A stretch of 5,750 bases of DNA from Oscillospiraceae bacterium (GCA_009786775.1 WQRL01000140.1:1-5750); one strand, 5' to 3'; positions 1 through 4,888 are shown, counted from the stretch's first letter. Numbers and translations: made by a program. Notes: generated by a model not told the origin, from the letters alone.

Positions 1-66
1 GCTCGCCTTTTCCTGAAATTCCGCTTGCTCTCGCTAATTTGCTCCGCTAACTCGCCCGCAGGCGCA

Positions 67-209
67 GCGCACCCTCCCGCTAGCTCAAATTGAGGAAACT
101 GCTGTGAGCATTAAACGCCTCGGATGCAAAAAACGGCAACCACTTTCATGGTCGCCGGCTGTGCAGTGGGGTTTGCGTTAAATAACAGGTGCATATTTAG
201 GGGGTGCGC
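67..209. other. Nested imperfect inverted repeat (structured element)
   Basis: Several inverted pairs nest inside one another. They are 67-76 with 200-209 (GCGCACCC against GGGTGCGC plus two more pairs), 102-105 with 185-188, 111-118 with 175-181 (one bulged base), 125-128 with 162-165, and a compact hairpin 134-142 with 149-157 (CGGC-ACCA against TGGT-GCCG, one mismatch, loop CTTTCA). Nesting around a shared centre suggests either a folded RNA or a palindromic intergenic repeat. No convincing coding region, terminator T-run or promoter was found with it. The individual stems are short, so chance cannot be excluded. Confidence 0.35.
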
Positions 210-278
210 AACCGCGTCCACAGGCTGATTTCCGTGTGTTTGTAGAAAATAACTGTGAAAAACGGCTTCAAACGATTA

Positions 279-308
279 TTGATTTGTAGAAAGCGTTTGT
301 GGTAGCAT
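279..308 (+). promoter_or_regulatory. Putative sense promoter of small gene, copy 1
   Basis: TTGATT (279-284), 18 bases, TAGCAT (303-308), with a TGG directly before the -10 box (extended -10). A start near 315 would give a leader of about 100 nt holding the hairpin at 346-405. The elements are identical in copy 2. Confidence 0.45.
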
Positions 309-345
309 ATTTGCAGGGAAAGGTTCTAATCTCCGGGTAGCTGAG

Positions 346-405
346 TTTACAAAGTATATTGAGGCCTTCTACGCATGTTACTCCGGCCTCACTATGCTTT
401 GTAAG
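346..405 (+). promoter_or_regulatory. Leader hairpin abutting the Shine-Dalgarno, copy 1
   Basis: Positions 346-366 pair with 385-405 over 21 positions: 18 Watson-Crick pairs, two G-T wobbles and one mismatch. The loop is 18 bases (367-384). The 3' arm takes in the first three bases of the AAGGGAGGTG Shine-Dalgarno sequence (403-412). Such a stem would limit ribosome access to the small gene, as in the translationally silent full-length mRNAs of known type I toxins. That function is inferred. Confidence 0.7.
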
Positions 406-413
406 GGAGGTGA

Positions 414-554
414 ATGGTTATAGGTGTCTTAATTAGCCTGCTCTGCGCTTTGGCTAATGTGGCAGTCAGCGTGCTGGGTTCGCTATATGCGTCCCGCATT
501 GACAGCTACATAAAGCGCAAGACAGCAAAAAGGACCCCCTCCAACCCAGAATAA
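414..554 (+). CDS. Small one-helix membrane peptide, candidate type I toxin (copy 1)
   Basis: A 46-residue peptide starting MVIGVLISLLCALANVAVSV. Residues 2-25 form one hydrophobic membrane segment. They are followed by a polar, basic tail containing R28, K34, R35, K36, K39 and R40 and ending in NPE. A very strong Shine-Dalgarno (AAGGGAGGTG, 403-412) precedes ATG with only three bases after the GGAGG core. An intact near-copy lies 469 bases downstream, with amino-acid differences L6F, A38E, P42H and S43P. The size, single helix, charged tail, sequestered ribosome site and opposing promoter match Gram-positive type I toxins such as the TxpA, BsrG and Fst classes. I do not see the specific sequence motifs of those families, so this would be a new or distant family. 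A small regulatory membrane protein without toxicity is the alternative. Confidence 0.65.
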   Translation: MVIGVLISLLCALANVAVSVLGSLYASRIDSYIKRKTAKRTPSNPE

Positions 555-602
555 AGTCCTTTTCTAACGGTGGCGGTGTTAGCAGCACCGCCACCATTTT
601 AC
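527..602 (-). ncRNA. Predicted antisense (antitoxin-like) RNA, copy 1
   Basis: A minus-strand promoter at 609-637 would start an RNA near 602 that runs left through the reverse complement of the 569-595 hairpin and into the last codons of the small gene. On this strand AAAAGGAC (563-556) pairs with GTCCTTTT (535-528) and the second arm runs into five T, giving a terminator-like end near 527. The product would be about 76 nt, fully complementary to the 3' end of the small mRNA. The antisense hairpin loop contains CTAA, which fits the YUNR U-turn found in many antisense RNA loops. Start and end are predictions. Confidence 0.6.
569..595 (+). terminator. 3' hairpin of small gene, copy 1
   Basis: A perfect 10-bp GC-rich stem (569-578 with 586-595, GGTGGCGGTG arm) with loop TTAGCAG. 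It is followed by ATTTTACATATTTATTTT, so it can act as an intrinsic terminator for the small mRNA. It would also be the first structure in the opposing RNA, making it a candidate loop-loop contact. Confidence 0.7.
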
Positions 603-608
603 ATATTT

Positions 609-637
609 ATTTTATGCCAAGCGGGAAGATTTGTCAA
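609..637 (-). promoter_or_regulatory. Antisense promoter, copy 1
   Basis: Read on the minus strand: perfect -35 TTGACA (637-632), exactly 17 bases, then -10 TAAAAT (614-609). This is the best promoter in the repeat and it points back into the small gene. Its boxes and spacing are preserved in copy 2 although the bases between them have diverged. Confidence 0.8.
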
Positions 638-747
638 CGGCGAATTTTATTTGAAAGTGCTTGGGAAGTGGCTTTGATCACTGTTCACAAGAGCTGATTT
701 CCGTGTGTTTGTAGAAAAAAACTGTGAAAAACGGCTTCAAACGATTA

Positions 748-777
748 TTGATTTGTAGAAAGCGTTTGTGGTAGCAT
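748..777 (+). promoter_or_regulatory. Putative sense promoter of small gene, copy 2
   Basis: TTGATT (748-753), 18 bases, TAGCAT (772-777) preceded by TGG. It is identical to the copy 1 promoter. Confidence 0.45.
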
Positions 778-814
778 ATTTTCAGGGAAAGGTTCTAATC
801 TCCGGGTAGCTGAG

Positions 815-874
815 TTTACAAAGTATACTGAGGCCTTCTACGCATGTTCCTCCGGCCTCACTATGCTTTGTAAG
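815..874 (+). promoter_or_regulatory. Leader hairpin abutting the Shine-Dalgarno, copy 2
   Basis: This is the same 21-position stem as in copy 1, 469 bases downstream. The two substitutions in this segment fall at the already mismatched position and in the loop, so pairing is unchanged. Confidence 0.7.
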
Positions 875-882
875 GGAGGTGA

Positions 883-1023
883 ATGGTTATAGGTGTCTTC
901 ATTAGTCTGCTCTGCGCTTTGGCTAATGTGGCAGTCAGCGTGCTGGGTTCGCTATATGCGTCCCGCATTGACAGCTACATAAAGCGCAAGACAGAAAAAA
1001 GGACTCACCCCAACCCGGAATAA
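883..1023 (+). CDS. Small one-helix membrane peptide, candidate type I toxin (copy 2)
   Basis: A 46-residue paralogue of the peptide at 414-554, starting MVIGVFISLLCALANVAVSV. It has the same membrane segment at residues 2-25 and a basic tail containing KRKTEKR. It differs at residues 6 (F), 38 (E), 42 (H) and 43 (P). Seven bases differ in the gene, three of them silent. Five of the seven lie in the last 30 bases, the part covered by or bordering the opposing RNA. The Shine-Dalgarno sequence and its spacing are identical. The intact frame with mostly conservative change in the helix supports a real protein. Function is inferred as for copy 1. Confidence 0.65.
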   Translation: MVIGVFISLLCALANVAVSVLGSLYASRIDSYIKRKTEKRTHPNPE

Positions 1024-1070
1024 AGTCCTTTTCCAACGTTGGCGGTGTTAGCGCACCGCCAACGTCTGAT
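995..1070 (-). ncRNA. Predicted antisense (antitoxin-like) RNA, copy 2
   Basis: The predicted start near 1070 comes from the promoter at 1077-1105. The RNA would run left through the complement of the 1036-1065 hairpin and end after the stem AAAAGGACT (1032-1024) with AGTCCTTTT (1005-997), which continues into six T (1000-995). That is a better terminator than in copy 1. It would be about 76 nt, antisense to the stop codon, the last codons and the 3' hairpin of the second small gene. Its loop is one base shorter than in copy 1. Confidence 0.6.
1036..1065 (+). other. 3' hairpin of small gene, copy 2
   Basis: A perfect 12-bp stem (1036-1047 with 1054-1065) and loop TTAGCG. The copy 1 pair G570:C594 is replaced by T1039:A1062, a compensatory double change. 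Unlike copy 1, no T-run follows, so it is a weak terminator in the sense direction. The stem seems to be kept for another reason, such as pairing with the opposing RNA. Confidence 0.7.
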
Positions 1071-1076
1071 AGATTC

Positions 1077-1105
1077 ATTCTATTCCAAGTGGCAAAATTT
1101 GTCAA
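1077..1105 (-). promoter_or_regulatory. Antisense promoter, copy 2
   Basis: On the minus strand: TTGACA (1105-1100), 17 bases, TAGAAT (1082-1077). The -35 box and spacing match copy 1. The -10 box has one base changed but still matches five of six consensus positions. Confidence 0.75.
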
Positions 1106-1112
1106 CGGCAAA

Positions 1113-1141
1113 TTGATTTTTACATAACCCTCTGATAAAAT
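1113..1141 (+). promoter_or_regulatory. Promoter upstream of the structured leader / mtaB
   Basis: TTGATT (1113-1118), 17 bases, TAAAAT (1136-1141). Transcription would start near 1148, about nine bases before the long stem at 1157. The region overlaps the end of repeat copy 2, where the minus-strand antisense promoter fires away from it. Confidence 0.6.
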
Positions 1142-1147
1142 GATGGT

Positions 1148-1315
1148 CACAGGGTAGCTGGATATGGGCGGGTGCTTCGGGAGAAAGTTAAGTGTCCGCA
1201 GTCCTGGAACACAAATTTTGACGAGACTTTAAGTTTTCTCTAGGGTGGACGTGACTGACGGAGGACACTTAGCTTTTTCACGGAGCATCCGCCCATGTCC
1301 GGCGGATGGTTTTAT
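1148..1315 (+). ncRNA. Long-stem structured RNA: mtaB leader or independent small RNA
   Basis: Positions 1157-1197 pair with 1263-1303 over 41 positions with only one mismatch (1180 with 1280). Six of the other pairs are G-T wobbles, which preserve pairing in RNA but not in DNA. Inside is a lopsided internal loop, then CAGTC (1199-1203) with GACTG (1253-1257), and a small GAGA/TCTC hairpin. The right arm overlaps a competing terminator-like hairpin at 1286-1308. A promoter starts just before the stem. It could be a cis-acting attenuator for mtaB, whose start is 115 bases beyond, or a free RNA with a long closing stem, as in 6S-like RNAs. I recognise no known family. Confidence 0.6.
1286..1313 (+). 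terminator. Terminator-like hairpin alternative to the long stem
   Basis: CATCCGCC (1286-1293) pairs with GGCGGATG (1301-1308) across a 7-base loop, followed by GTTTTATA. The left arm, and part of the right arm, are also used by the long stem 1157-1303, so the two folds exclude each other. The T-run is short, so termination strength is uncertain. Confidence 0.5.
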
Positions 1316-1428
1316 ACATTTGCTGAGAAATATATTTAAGCTGCGGTATGCGTTGAACGGCATGGCATGTTTTGATTTTGTAGCGGCAGATTGTAACAGC
1401 ATAAACCTAAGTAACGAGGAGAACGTAA

Positions 1429-2721
1429 ATGAAATTTTGCACAACTACATTGGGCTGCAAGGTCAACCAGGTAGAAACTGAGGCTGTTGAGAGCGTGTTA
1501 ATCTCAAGCGGGCATACTCTAGCAGCGGCCGGGGATGGCTGTGATGTCTGCGTTATAAATACCTGCGCAGTCACTTCTGAGAGCGTCAGAAAGTCCAGGC
1601 AGGCTGTGAGGCGCATGAGAAGGCTGGAGCCCAATGCTCTTATTGCGGTGTGCGGCTGTCTGTCGCAGCTTGAGGCTGATGAAGTCCGCGCGCTGGATGC
1701 GGATATCATTGGAGGCAGCGGTGATAGGGTCGGATTTGCCCGTGAGATAGAAAGGCGCATTTTGGAAAAGTGCGGGGAGGATGCTTATGCTGCTGATAAC
1801 CCATTTGAGCGTGGGGAATTCGAAGTGCTGCCGCTGGGAGGCTCTTCGGGTCGCACGAGGGCTTTTTTGAAAATTGAAGATGGGTGTGAGAACTTCTGTG
1901 CGTATTGCATAATCCCATACGCCCGGGGCAAAGTCAGGTCACTGCCTATCGGTCAGGCGGTGGAGCAGGCGGCGGAGCTTTGTGGGCAGGGGTTTGGAGA
2001 AATAGTTATAACAGGCATCGAAATAACGTCCTATGGAAAGGACTTAGCCCCTAAACTGACAGTTATGGATGCAATAAGGGAGATAAGCAAGGTTACAGCA
2101 GGAGCGAGGCTGAGGCTGGGATCTTTGGAACCGGGGGTTCTCACAGACGGATTTTGCAAGGAACTGGCTGCTGTTTCAAACTTATGCGACCATTTTCATC
2201 TCTCTCTCCAAAGCGGATGTGATGCCACACTCAGGCGGATGGGGAGAAAGTACAGTGCCGGGGCTGTTTTAAGCTCAATTTCATTAATTAGGGATTTGTT
2301 TCCGAATTGCGGGATTACAGCGGATTTGATAGTGGGGTTCCCTGGTGAAACTCAGGGCGAATTTACCCAGACCCTTGATTTTATTAGGGCTGCGGAGTTT
2401 TCTGGTATGCATATTTTCCCTTTTTCCGAGCGTCCGGGCACAAGGGCTGCTAAGATGCCTGAGCAAGTAAAAAAGGCAGTGCGCGCCGAACGGGCACGCA
2501 TTGCCAAAGAGGTCGCAAATGAAATGGCTGCTGAGTTTGCCGAAAGTCAGGTGGGCAAAAACCTCAAGGTGCTATTTGAGCGGGAAAGAGATGGGCTGTG
2601 GATAGGGCACTCAAGCAATTATATGGAAGTTGCAGCCGAAGGCACAGACCTTAAAGCCTCTGTCCGCACCGTGCGGGTTACTGGGCGGGATGGGGATATG
2701 CTTATAGGGGATGTTCTCTGA
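1429..2721 (+). CDS. mtaB: tRNA (N6-threonylcarbamoyladenosine(37)-C2)-methylthiotransferase MtaB
   Basis: A radical-SAM methylthiotransferase that converts t6A to ms2t6A at position 37 of ANN-decoding tRNAs in the cytoplasm. The N-terminal domain has the first 4Fe-4S cluster cysteines C10 (LGCKVNQ), C46 (NTCAVT) and C77 (CGCLSQ). The radical-SAM motif CxxxCxxC is C153, C157, C160 (GCENFCAYC). LSLQSGC near residue 258 and the VGFPGE loop near 303 are typical of the family. Residues from about 370 to 430 are the TRAM RNA-binding domain. The length of 430 is normal for the MtaB/YqeV branch, and the LGCKVNQ start favours MtaB over MiaB or RimO. AGGAG (1417-1421) lies seven bases before ATG. The upstream structured leader may control it. 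Confidence 0.95.
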   Translation: MKFCTTTLGCKVNQVETEAVESVLISSGHTLAAAGDGCDVCVINTCAVTSESVRKSRQAVRRMRRLEPNALIAVCGCLSQLEADEVRALDADIIGGSGDRVGFAREIERRILEKCGEDAYAADNPFERGEFEVLPLGGSSGRTRAFLKIEDGCENFCAYCIIPYARGKVRSLPIGQAVEQAAELCGQGFGEIVITGIEITSYGKDLAPKLTVMDAIREISKVTAGARLRLGSLEPGVLTDGFCKELAAVSNLCDHFHLSLQSGCDATLRRMGRKYSAGAVLSSISLIRDLFPNCGITADLIVGFPGETQGEFTQTLDFIRAAEFSGMHIFPFSERPGTRAAKMPEQVKKAVRAERARIAKEVANEMAAEFAESQVGKNLKVLFERERDGLWIGHSSNYMEVAAEGTDLKASVRTVRVTGRDGDMLIGDVL

Positions 2722-2724
2722 TCG

Positions 2725-2764
2725 TATAATATGACATGCTGTTGTCACAGCACCATGTTATACT
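2725..2764 (+). promoter_or_regulatory. Promoter region and dyad before the DinB-like gene
   Basis: A perfect -10 box TATAAT (2725-2730) begins four bases after the mtaB stop codon. The best -35 at 17 bases, TTATAG (2702-2707), is poor. A second candidate is an extended -10, TGTTATACT (2756-2764). The two boxes lie in an imperfect dyad: GTATA with TATAC, ACATG with CATGT, and CTG with CAG around TTGTCA. The dyad could be an operator or a weak hairpin; no T-run follows it. Confidence 0.4.
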
Positions 2765-2797
2765 CAGTTTGAAAAACAAAAAAATCGGAGGTATTAC

Positions 2798-3268
2798 ATG
2801 ACTTACTCACTACAGGCACTACTTGCAGACTGGAAAGAAACGCGAAGCATCATTTTAGGCTTTTTAGATGAGCTAAGCGACGCAGACCTAGATAAAAAGC
2901 TGCCCAGAAATGTGCTTAATACCATTAGGTTGCAGGCTTACGAACTGACGTTATTCCAAAGGGATATCGTGAACTCACTATCCACAAAAGTTGTGGATTT
3001 TGGGGAGGAATATCTGTACAAAAACCTTCCTAAACAGGCACTTGCCGAAAGAATGGCAGAGCTTGATGCCGAACTTGAAAAATCTTTAGAATGCATGGAC
3101 GGCACAGAACTTATAGATTACTACGGCGAGCAAAGAAATGTGCATCAAATTATTTCAACAATGATAGGGCATGAAAACATGCACGTAGGCCAAATTATCG
3201 CATTTTGCTACGCAACCGGGATAGAAATTCCAGCCTCAATAGCAGAGCCGATGGCTCTTGAGGGTTAA
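2798..3268 (+). CDS. DinB/YfiT-like metal-binding four-helix protein
   Basis: A 156-residue soluble, largely helical protein of DinB-superfamily length (usually 150-170). These four-helix bundles bind one metal through three histidines, and many act as thiol-dependent transferases or are of unknown role. The C-terminal HxxxH is clear at H125 and H129 (GHENMHVGQI), followed by the typical short tail. The usual first histidine in helix 2 is not evident: the equivalent stretch reads LQAYELTLFQ, with Q46 and E49 as possible stand-ins, and H116 is another nearby candidate. GGAGG (2787-2791) is six bases before ATG. It has its own promoter candidates after mtaB and meets the ligase gene tail-to-tail. 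The family call rests on motif and length; the substrate is unknown. Confidence 0.65.
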   Translation: MTYSLQALLADWKETRSIILGFLDELSDADLDKKLPRNVLNTIRLQAYELTLFQRDIVNSLSTKVVDFGEEYLYKNLPKQALAERMAELDAELEKSLECMDGTELIDYYGEQRNVHQIISTMIGHENMHVGQIIAFCYATGIEIPASIAEPMALEG

Positions 3269-4599
3269 TATAGGCTTTCTTCTTTTCCTTCTTCCCGCAG
3301 TGATACGAAAATAGGGAACTGCAAACTGAAGTTGCCCGTTTTTTTATCACTGCTTTCTTCTTTGTATTTTACTTCAATAACCCGCCCGATAAGCTCATCC
3401 CGGGATGCCCAGAATTCGTCGCGCTGCTCGTCTGTCATGCCGGAGCCGACATTTAGGGGGTTGCCTTTGTAGTCCACCACGAAAGCCCCTAATTTACCCT
3501 GTAGCCTGCCTGAGCCAATTTCAGTTGCGATGACTCTCAAATCAACAGTATAAAACCTTTTTACTTTCAAAATACCATTGTGTCTTTTGCGGTAATATTT
3601 CTTGTCGCGGTTGAGCATGAGGCCTTCTTTATCCTCTTTAACCATTTTGTCTAAATAATAGTCAATCATGGTCTGGTCGGTGCCTGTATAGAGTATTTCG
3701 ACGAGCTTTATTGCCCTTAGGTTAAAGCCTGTGGCCTTATTGCCTAGCTCCCGGAGTTCCTCTAGGCGGCCTTTGTATGTAAGATTACTCTCACCTGTGA
3801 GAAATTCGCTCTTAGGCAGTACATCGAAGATTATAAACTGCATGGGGCTCTTGTCGGCATCGTCCTGGCTCAAAAGGCCGGTGCCGATGCGGAAATTCTC
3901 GTTATCTGCCAGGCCTTCGGTGTTTTCGCGCACCAATTCACCGTCCAGCACCCAGTTGTCGGGGTCGGGGAATATCTTGCCTATATCTTCGGTAATGTGA
4001 TCAAGGCCTGCAAATTCTTTCCCTTGGCGGCTTATAATCTTACCTTCGAAGAATGTCCCCCGAACGCCATTGAGCTTCTGTGACAGTGTAAACCATTCGT
4101 CTTCCTTAATCGGAGCTTTTTCTATGTTATACGATTGCTGCACTTCCCACTGGGGGATAAACTCTCTGCCCAGGGCCTTGTTTACAGACTTTATATCGCA
4201 GCCGAGTTTTGCGCTCTTGGTGATTATAGATATATAAAATTCCTGCAAATCAGGTTCGGCGCAACTGAGAAATTTCCTGATATTGGCAATTATCTCATCG
4301 CTGCCTGTGTTGTTTTCAAAAAGATACTCCATCAAATCAGAAAACGATTCGAAGCTCCTGGTGGGCAGCTTATCGGTTTCTTTAGAAACTTTCTTTGCCG
4401 AGATGCCTGTGATTAAAAAGGGGTTTAGCAGGTAATTGACGAGTTTTAGAAAATGCTCGTTGCCCTCGTTTTTCAATATAATGTCTTTTTTTGCAAGGCT
4501 AGAGCCTGTGGATGCAAGCAGCTCAAAGAGTTCCATGGCGGTTTTGTCACTTTTGTCATTTGCGTGGGTTGTAAAGCAGTTGTCCATATAAATAATCAT
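3265..4599 (-). CDS. ATP-dependent DNA ligase
   Basis: A 444-residue nucleotidyltransferase that would seal nicks in duplex DNA through an enzyme-adenylate. An N-terminal helical domain covers about 15-145. The adenylation domain has motif I at K175 (SQKLNGVRG; K175 is the predicted nucleophile), SRQGKE around R191, motif III D219-G220-E221, IIIa F258-D259, motif IV E325-G326 and motif V K345-x-K347. An OB-fold follows from about 350 (DLRVIATEIGSG). Motif I reads KxNG rather than KxDG. The enzyme resembles bacteriophage and accessory bacterial ligases rather than the essential NAD-dependent LigA. No Ku or repair partner is adjacent and no signal peptide is seen. The first ATG sits directly against AAGGA; ATG at 4585-4587 (M5), 12 bases after it, is an alternative start. 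Confidence 0.88.
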   Translation of the reverse strand: MIIYMDNCFTTHANDKSDKTAMELFELLASTGSSLAKKDIILKNEGNEHFLKLVNYLLNPFLITGISAKKVSKETDKLPTRSFESFSDLMEYLFENNTGSDEIIANIRKFLSCAEPDLQEFYISIITKSAKLGCDIKSVNKALGREFIPQWEVQQSYNIEKAPIKEDEWFTLSQKLNGVRGTFFEGKIISRQGKEFAGLDHITEDIGKIFPDPDNWVLDGELVRENTEGLADNENFRIGTGLLSQDDADKSPMQFIIFDVLPKSEFLTGESNLTYKGRLEELRELGNKATGFNLRAIKLVEILYTGTDQTMIDYYLDKMVKEDKEGLMLNRDKKYYRKRHNGILKVKRFYTVDLRVIATEIGSGRLQGKLGAFVVDYKGNPLNVGSGMTDEQRDEFWASRDELIGRVIEVKYKEESSDKKTGNFSLQFPIFVSLREEGKEESLY

Positions 4600-4620
4600 T
4601 CCTTCTTCCAGAAATAGTTG

Positions 4621-4656
4621 CAGGGATATTGTACAACAAAGTTAACAGTTTGTAAA
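4621..4656 (-). promoter_or_regulatory. Promoter of the ATP-dependent DNA ligase gene
   Basis: On the minus strand: TTTACA (4656-4651), 17 bases, TACAAT (4633-4628). Each box matches five of six consensus bases. The predicted start near 4621 leaves a short leader before the ligase start. Confidence 0.7.
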
Positions 4657-4701
4657 ACTTTAGATGTGTTTAATTATTTGAGCGTGTGTGCGTTCGGAGC
4701 C

Positions 4702-4798
4702 GGCACTTAGAGGGGGATGCGCTCATCTTGCTTCGGTCAGTTCCGGCATAAAGCCGGAATTCCCTTCGCAAGCTGAGCGCACCCCCCCTCTAAGTGCC
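4702..4798. repeat. 97-base intergenic palindrome
   Basis: Four nested inverted segments fill the element. They are 4702-4716 with 4784-4798 (15 bp, GGCACTTAGAGGGGG arm), 4718-4725 with 4774-4781 (8 bp, TGCGCTCA), 4727-4731 with 4768-4772 (5 bp), and 4740-4747 with 4753-4760 (8 bp including one wobble) around the loop ATAAA. It lies between two divergent promoters. No T-run follows on either strand, so it is not an obvious terminator. It looks like a REP- or MITE-like interspersed element, but only one full copy is in view. Confidence 0.75.
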
Positions 4799-4826
4799 TA
4801 CTGCCGTGGAGAACTGAATACGGATA

Positions 4827-4855
4827 TTGTCTTGTGCGCTAAAATGTGATATTAT
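4827..4855 (+). promoter_or_regulatory. Promoter of the zinc-ribbon membrane protein gene
   Basis: TTGTCT (4827-4832), 17 bases, TATTAT (4850-4855), with TGA just before the -10 box (extended -10). The predicted start is near 4862, 27 bases before the gene. Confidence 0.65.
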
Positions 4856-4888
4856 CGTGCTGGAATTTGAAAGCAGGTGGTTTAAGTT

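Larger units (their letters stand above)
224..646 (+). repeat. Tandem direct repeat, copy 1 (small membrane protein / antisense RNA module)
   Basis: This stretch recurs at 693-1114 with a constant offset of 469 bases, which becomes 468 after a one-base deletion in a hairpin loop. The copy carries a promoter, leader hairpin, small gene, 3' hairpin and opposing promoter. By hand count only four bases differ in the 190-base leader (224-413) and two in the first 112 bases of the gene. About a dozen differ in the next 75 bases. Both copies end near the shared GTCAACGG motif that contains the minus-strand -35 box. Confidence 0.93.
693..1114 (+). repeat. Tandem direct repeat, copy 2 (small membrane protein / antisense RNA module)
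   Basis: This is the second copy of the module at 224-646, in direct orientation, separated from it by about 46 unrelated bases (647-692). All parts are present and the reading frame is intact, so neither copy looks like debris. No transposase, terminal inverted repeats or target duplication flank the copies, so a simple segmental tandem duplication is the easiest explanation. Confidence 0.93.

Noticed and set aside
1..110. Start-less minus-strand open frame at the left edge (reads GELAEQISESKRNF in part)
   Set aside because: No ATG, GTG or TTG lies between its upstream stop and the window edge. The composition is repetitive (CGCTAA and GCTCGC variants) and it overlaps the palindromic arms, so it looks like translated repeat DNA.
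224..1114. CRISPR array or insertion sequence
   Set aside because: There are only two units of over 400 bases with genes inside, no short spaced repeats, no transposase and no terminal inverted repeats.
935..1150. 71-codon minus-strand frame across repeat copy 2
   Set aside because: It lies opposite the small gene and covers the antisense promoter and hairpins. No equivalent intact frame is expected from copy 1 and it has no ribosome site.
1148..1315. Assignment as SRP RNA, tmRNA, RNase P RNA or T-box
   Set aside because: I see none of their hallmark motifs (the GGAA-loop SRP domain, the tmRNA tRNA-like ends, RNase P core, or T-box sequence). A 6S-like RNA remains open but unproven.
1245..1481. 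78-codon plus-strand frame running into mtaB
   Set aside because: It crosses the right arm of the long RNA stem and the terminator-like hairpin, overlaps mtaB in another frame, and has no ribosome site. It is better explained as non-coding leader.
4135..4416. 93-codon plus-strand frame inside the ligase gene
   Set aside because: It is a shadow of the strongly supported minus-strand ligase, with no ribosome site.
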